Shown here one piece after another: positions 60,809 through 64,000 of a stretch of DNA of 64,000 nt; position 1 is the first letter of the stretch, and the number at the start of each line of letters is the position of its first letter. The DNA comes from Stakelama marina (lineage in GTDB: Bacteria > Pseudomonadota > Alphaproteobacteria > Sphingomonadales > Sphingomonadaceae). Where the stretch lies: positions 744,001-808,000 of the forward strand of contig NZ_JAGRQC010000001.1 in assembly GCF_018122655.1 (NCBI RefSeq), given 5' to 3'. Below the pieces are notes generated by a model. The model had not been told where the DNA came from. It made no database searches and saw nothing but the letters and a program-made list of their open reading frames with translations. The position numbers and the translations under genes were made by a program.

Positions 60809-61789
60809 ATGGGCACGACGGCTGCAATTTTCTTTCTGGTGCTGCTGGCGCTCTTCTATCTGGCCGCCAGCGTCAAGATCGTGCGCCAGGGATATGAATA
60901 TACGATCGAGCATTTCGGCCGCTTCACGACCGTCGCCCGGCCCGGCTTCAACTTCTACCCGGCGTTTCTTTACCGGGTCGGCCGCCGCGTCAACATGATG
61001 GAGCAGGTCGTCGATATTCCCGGTCAGGAAATCATCACCCGCGACAATGCGATGATCTCTACCGACGGCGTCGTGTTTTTCCAGGTGCTCGACCCCGCCA
61101 AGGCCGCTTATGAGGTCTCCGACCTTCAGAACGCGCTGATGAACCTCGCCACCACCAACCTGCGCACGGTGATGGGGTCGATGGACCTCGACGAAACGCT
61201 GTCGAAGCGCGACGAGATCAACGCGCGGCTGCTGTCGGTCGTCGATCATGCGACAACGCCGTGGGGCGTCAAGATCACGCGCGTCGAAATCAAGGACATT
61301 CGCCCGCCGCGCGACATCGTCGACGCCATGGCGCGACAGATGAAGGCGGAGCGCGAAAAGCGCGCCAACATCCTTGATGCCGAAGGTGATCGCGCGTCCG
61401 AAATCCTGCGCGCCGAAGGTCAGAAACAGGCCAAGATTCTTGAGGCCGAAGGACGGCGCGAGGCCGCCTATCGCGACGCCGAAGCCCGCGAGCGTTCCGC
61501 CGAGGCGGAGGCGAAAGCGACCAAATCGGTCAGCGAGGCGATCGAGGCGGGCTCGACACAGGCGATCAACTATTTCGTCGCGCAGAAATATGTCGAGGCG
61601 GTGGGCAAGTTCGCAACCTCGCCCAATGCCAAGACGATCCTGTTCCCGGTCGAGGCCACGCAACTGATCGGCACGCTTGGCGGCATCGGCGAGCTTGCCA
61701 AGGAAGCGCTCGACAAGACCGCTCCCATATCGCCCCCCGCGGCTCCACCCGCCCGTCGGCGCGGTCCGTTCGAGCAGCAGGGCGACTGA
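60809..61789 (+). CDS. SPFH/Band 7 membrane protein, QmcA-like
   Basis: Flotillin-like membrane scaffold. One N-terminal membrane helix (about 2-20), the SPFH domain (about 25-195; QGYEYTIEHFGRFTTVARPG, NAMISTDGVVFFQV), then an Ala/Glu/Arg-rich coiled coil (about 180-245), and a Pro/Arg tail. GGGGAGAG precedes the ATG. Its downstream neighbour is an NfeD-family gene, the usual partner; together they are thought to organise membrane protein quality control. Confidence 0.92.
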   Translation: MGTTAAIFFLVLLALFYLAASVKIVRQGYEYTIEHFGRFTTVARPGFNFYPAFLYRVGRRVNMMEQVVDIPGQEIITRDNAMISTDGVVFFQVLDPAKAAYEVSDLQNALMNLATTNLRTVMGSMDLDETLSKRDEINARLLSVVDHATTPWGVKITRVEIKDIRPPRDIVDAMARQMKAEREKRANILDAEGDRASEILRAEGQKQAKILEAEGRREAAYRDAEARERSAEAEAKATKSVSEAIEAGSTQAINYFVAQKYVEAVGKFATSPNAKTILFPVEATQLIGTLGGIGELAKEALDKTAPISPPAAPPARRRGPFEQQGD

Positions 61790-61793
61790 AGCG

Positions 61794-62258
61794 GTGGACT
61801 GGCTACCCGGCGCCGGTGCGCTATGGCTGATCGCGGCCGCACTGCTCGGTATCGCCGAGCTGCTGATACCGGGCGTATTTCTGGTCTTCGTCGCGCTTGC
61901 CGCCGGCATCACCGGCGTTCTCACCTTGCTCTTTCCCGAACTTGGCTTGCCCGGCCAGTTGATCAGCTTTGGCGCATGGTCGGTCGTCGCCGTACTGATC
62001 GGACGGCGCTGGTACGGCAATGACGACGGGCCAAGCGCCGACCCGCGTCTCAACGACCGTATCGCGCGGCTGATCGGTGAACATGTGACCGTCACCCACG
62101 CCATAGAGGGCGGATACGGCCGGGTTCGCGTGGGCGATGGCGAATGGCCGGCGCGCGGTCCCGATGTCCCGGTCGGCACGCGCGTTTGCGTTTCCGGGGC
62201 CAGCGAGGGCATCCTGATCGTCGAACCGATCAACGATACGCCACAGCTTCCCGAGTAA
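61794..62258 (+). CDS. NfeD-family membrane protein
   Basis: A 154-residue protein with three hydrophobic segments in the first 75 residues (ALWLIAAALLGIAELL, VFLVFVALAAGITGVLTLL, ISFGAWSVVAVLIG) and a C-terminal NfeD/OB-fold domain (about 85-150). The short form lacks a protease domain. Start is GTG at 61794, four bases after the SPFH gene stop. Known families couple NfeD with SPFH proteins, and that is how it is arranged here. Confidence 0.88.
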   Translation: MDWLPGAGALWLIAAALLGIAELLIPGVFLVFVALAAGITGVLTLLFPELGLPGQLISFGAWSVVAVLIGRRWYGNDDGPSADPRLNDRIARLIGEHVTVTHAIEGGYGRVRVGDGEWPARGPDVPVGTRVCVSGASEGILIVEPINDTPQLPE

Positions 62259-62282
62259 ATTTCCAAAAATCCGGAGTATTTC

Positions 62283-64000
62283 ATGCAGACCAACCGCCGC
62301 ACCCTTCTTGCCGCCCTCGGGGCGGGGACCGCGCTTTCGGCCATGCCGTCGCGCCTGCTCGCTGCGGAGAGCGATCCGAACAAGGCGGCGGAAAAGATGC
62401 TGTCGGAAATGGCCGACGTGATGCTGATCGACTTTCCCGAACAGGCCACCGGACTCGGCATCGACACGGGTGCGCGCGCACCGCTCAAGGCCCGGCTGAC
62501 CGACCGTTCTGCACTGGGCCAACAGCTCATTGCCGACCATCTGCGCCACAATGTCGAGCGGCTCGACACGATCGACATGGATGCGCTCGACAATGCGACG
62601 CGCACCGACGTGGCGGTGGCGCGGACCTCGTTCGATCTGGCGCTGAAGGGATTTTCCTTCCCTTATGGCGATGTCTCGGTCGGCAGCTACCGCAACTCGC
62701 CCTATGTCGTGATCCAGAATGTCGGCGCCTTCCTTGACGTGCCGCAATTCCTCGACAGCCAGCATACTGTCGAAGACAACGCCGATGCCGACGCCTATCT
62801 GTCGCGCCTCGAAGCCTATGCCGACGCACTCGATGGCGAGACGCAGCGCCTGAAGCACGACGCAGCGCAAGGCGTGATCGCGCCCGACTTCCTGCTCGAC
62901 AAGGCGCTCAAGCAACTCGCCATCGCACGGTCGGGCGAGCCTGCGGACTGGACCATCGTCACATCGCTCGCCGACCGGACCAAGGATATGAAGGGCGATT
63001 ACCGCGCCCGCGCCGCAACGATTGCGCGTGATCTGGTCGCGCCGGCGCTCGACCGCCAGATCGCCGAACTGAAGTCGCACCGCACCCGGGCGAACCACAA
63101 TGCCGGCGTATGGGATTTGCCCGACGGCGACGCATACTATGCCTGGGCGCTTCAGGCGGGTACGACGACGACGCTGTCGCCGGACGAAGTTCACCAGATG
63201 GGCCTCGACCAGCTTGCCGATCTGCAATCGCAGATGGACGTGATTCTGAAGCAGGAAGGCTATACCCGCGGAAGCGTGGGCGAGCGGATGACCGCGCTGG
63301 GCAAGGACCCCAAATATCTCTTCCCCGACAATGACCAGGGTCGCGCCGAAATCATTGCGCTGTTGCAGAAATCGATCGACGATATGCGCGCGAAGATGCC
63401 GCGCGCCTTCCATACGCTGGTGCCCGGCAATGCCGAGGTGAAGCGCATGGCGCCCGAAGTCGAACCCGGCGCGCCCGGCGCCTATGGCGGGCCGGGCACG
63501 ATCGACGGCAAGGTTCCGGGACGGCTGTGGATCAATCTGCGCACGACCAAGATCTGGCCGAAATATTCGCTGCCCGACCTTGCCTATCACGAAACGATTC
63601 CGGGCCATGTCTGGCAGGGCGAATATACGTTCAAGCTGCCCCGGATCCGCTCGCTCATCGCGTTCAACGCCTATTCCGAAGGCTGGGCGCTATATGCCGA
63701 ACAGCTTGCCGATGAACTGGGCGCCTATGACGACAATCCGCTCGGGCGGCTCGGCTATCTGCAAAGTCTGGCGTTCCGCGCCTGCCGCCTCGTCGTCGAT
63801 ACCGGGCTGCATGCAAAGCGCTGGACGCGACAGCATGCGATCGACTGGTTCGCCACCGCCAACGGTTCGACGGTCGATGAGGTGTCGGGCGAAGTCGACC
63901 GCTATTGTTCGTGGCCCGGTCAGGCCTGCGGGTACAAGGTCGGTCACACGACCATCAACCGCTTGCGCGACCGCACGAAGCAGGCGCTGGGCAGCAAGTT
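62283..64000 (+). CDS. DUF885 metallopeptidase-like protein, 3' end missing
   Basis: Exported protein whose frame runs off the right edge; 572 residues are visible, with no stop. The N-terminus NRRTLLAALGAGTALSA is a twin-arginine (Tat) type signal, so the protein is probably folded before export. The C-terminal half has HETIPGH, a thermolysin-like metal motif seen in DUF885 proteins, and EGWALYAEQL some 25 residues later, giving the third ligand. The ATG at 62283 is 24 bases after nfeD. The likely role is a periplasmic carboxypeptidase or hydrolase; the substrate is not known. Confidence 0.87.
   Translation, partial: MQTNRRTLLAALGAGTALSAMPSRLLAAESDPNKAAEKMLSEMADVMLIDFPEQATGLGIDTGARAPLKARLTDRSALGQQLIADHLRHNVERLDTIDMDALDNATRTDVAVARTSFDLALKGFSFPYGDVSVGSYRNSPYVVIQNVGAFLDVPQFLDSQHTVEDNADADAYLSRLEAYADALDGETQRLKHDAAQGVIAPDFLLDKALKQLAIARSGEPADWTIVTSLADRTKDMKGDYRARAATIARDLVAPALDRQIAELKSHRTRANHNAGVWDLPDGDAYYAWALQAGTTTTLSPDEVHQMGLDQLADLQSQMDVILKQEGYTRGSVGERMTALGKDPKYLFPDNDQGRAEIIALLQKSIDDMRAKMPRAFHTLVPGNAEVKRMAPEVEPGAPGAYGGPGTIDGKVPGRLWINLRTTKIWPKYSLPDLAYHETIPGHVWQGEYTFKLPRIRSLIAFNAYSEGWALYAEQLADELGAYDDNPLGRLGYLQSLAFRACRLVVDTGLHAKRWTRQHAIDWFATANGSTVDEVSGEVDRYCSWPGQACGYKVGHTTINRLRDRTKQALGSK

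Overview
The window is a GC-rich chromosomal segment from an alphaproteobacterium, most likely of the order Sphingomonadales (Sphingomonas or a close relative). This placement is inferred from gene order and from sphingomonad-like traits. These traits are an Hfq with two Sm domains in one chain, an ispDF fusion, an outer-membrane cluster that runs bamA-ompH-fabZ without lpxD or lpxA, and the pair of systems ntrBC-ntrYX next to hfq-hflX. Nearly every base is coding. No intergenic stretch reaches 300 bases; the longest is 168 bases, between pepA and lptD. I see no transposon, prophage, integrase or CRISPR array, and only one tRNA gene.

Layout. Bases 1-11,100 hold translation and envelope genes on the plus strand: rpsB (5' end cut off), tsf, a clear intrinsic terminator, then pyrH-frr-uppS-cdsA-dxr-rseP-bamA-ompH-fabZ as one tightly coupled operon. 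Bases 11,100-16,900 hold rpmE, a PilZ gene, tRNA-Ser on the minus strand, a peptidoglycan block (MltB-type transglycosylase, RlpA/SPOR protein, DD-carboxypeptidase), tmk and holB. Bases 16,860-21,360 hold metG-tatD-MBL hydrolase-retropepsin and mazG. Bases 21,340-30,500 form a minus-strand regulatory operon: dusB-ntrB-ntrC-ntrY-ntrX-hfq-hflX. Bases 30,590-39,690 mix isoprenoid (ispDF), NMN deamidase-like, RatA-like, lipA, carbonic anhydrase, ppk2, HD nucleotidase, aspS, rnd and an I78-type lipoprotein. Bases 39,680-45,270 are a minus-strand operon of an exported DUF2066-like protein, hda, ppk1 and ppx. Bases 45,330-51,000 hold purM-purN with two followers, then a minus-strand group GNAT-ndk and holC-pepA. 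Bases 51,137-56,675 are the lptD-surA-pdxA-rsmA cluster. Bases 56,679-60,761 hold guaB-RsmB-like-TPR and a CitE-like lyase on the minus strand. Bases 60,809-64,000 hold an SPFH/NfeD pair and a DUF885 protein cut by the right edge.

Functional themes. Outer-membrane assembly is represented by bamA, ompH, rseP, surA and lptD, peptidoglycan remodelling by three adjacent genes, and nitrogen sensing plus RNA-based control by ntr and hfq. Polyphosphate metabolism (ppk2, ppk1, ppx) and nucleotide supply (pyrH, tmk, purMN, ndk, guaB) also recur. Most neighbours overlap by four bases (ATGA, GTGA or TTGA), so translation is probably coupled. Every tail-to-tail gene pair is either overlapping or separated by 15 bases or fewer.

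I did not find a wholly new multi-gene system. The points most worth checking are the tandem-domain Hfq, an NtrX without its sigma-54 contact loop, a ppx gene with no ordinary start codon, an RlpA-like protein that seems to lack catalytic residues, and several strong RNA hairpins in leaders (rpsB-tsf, rpmE, hfq, dusB).
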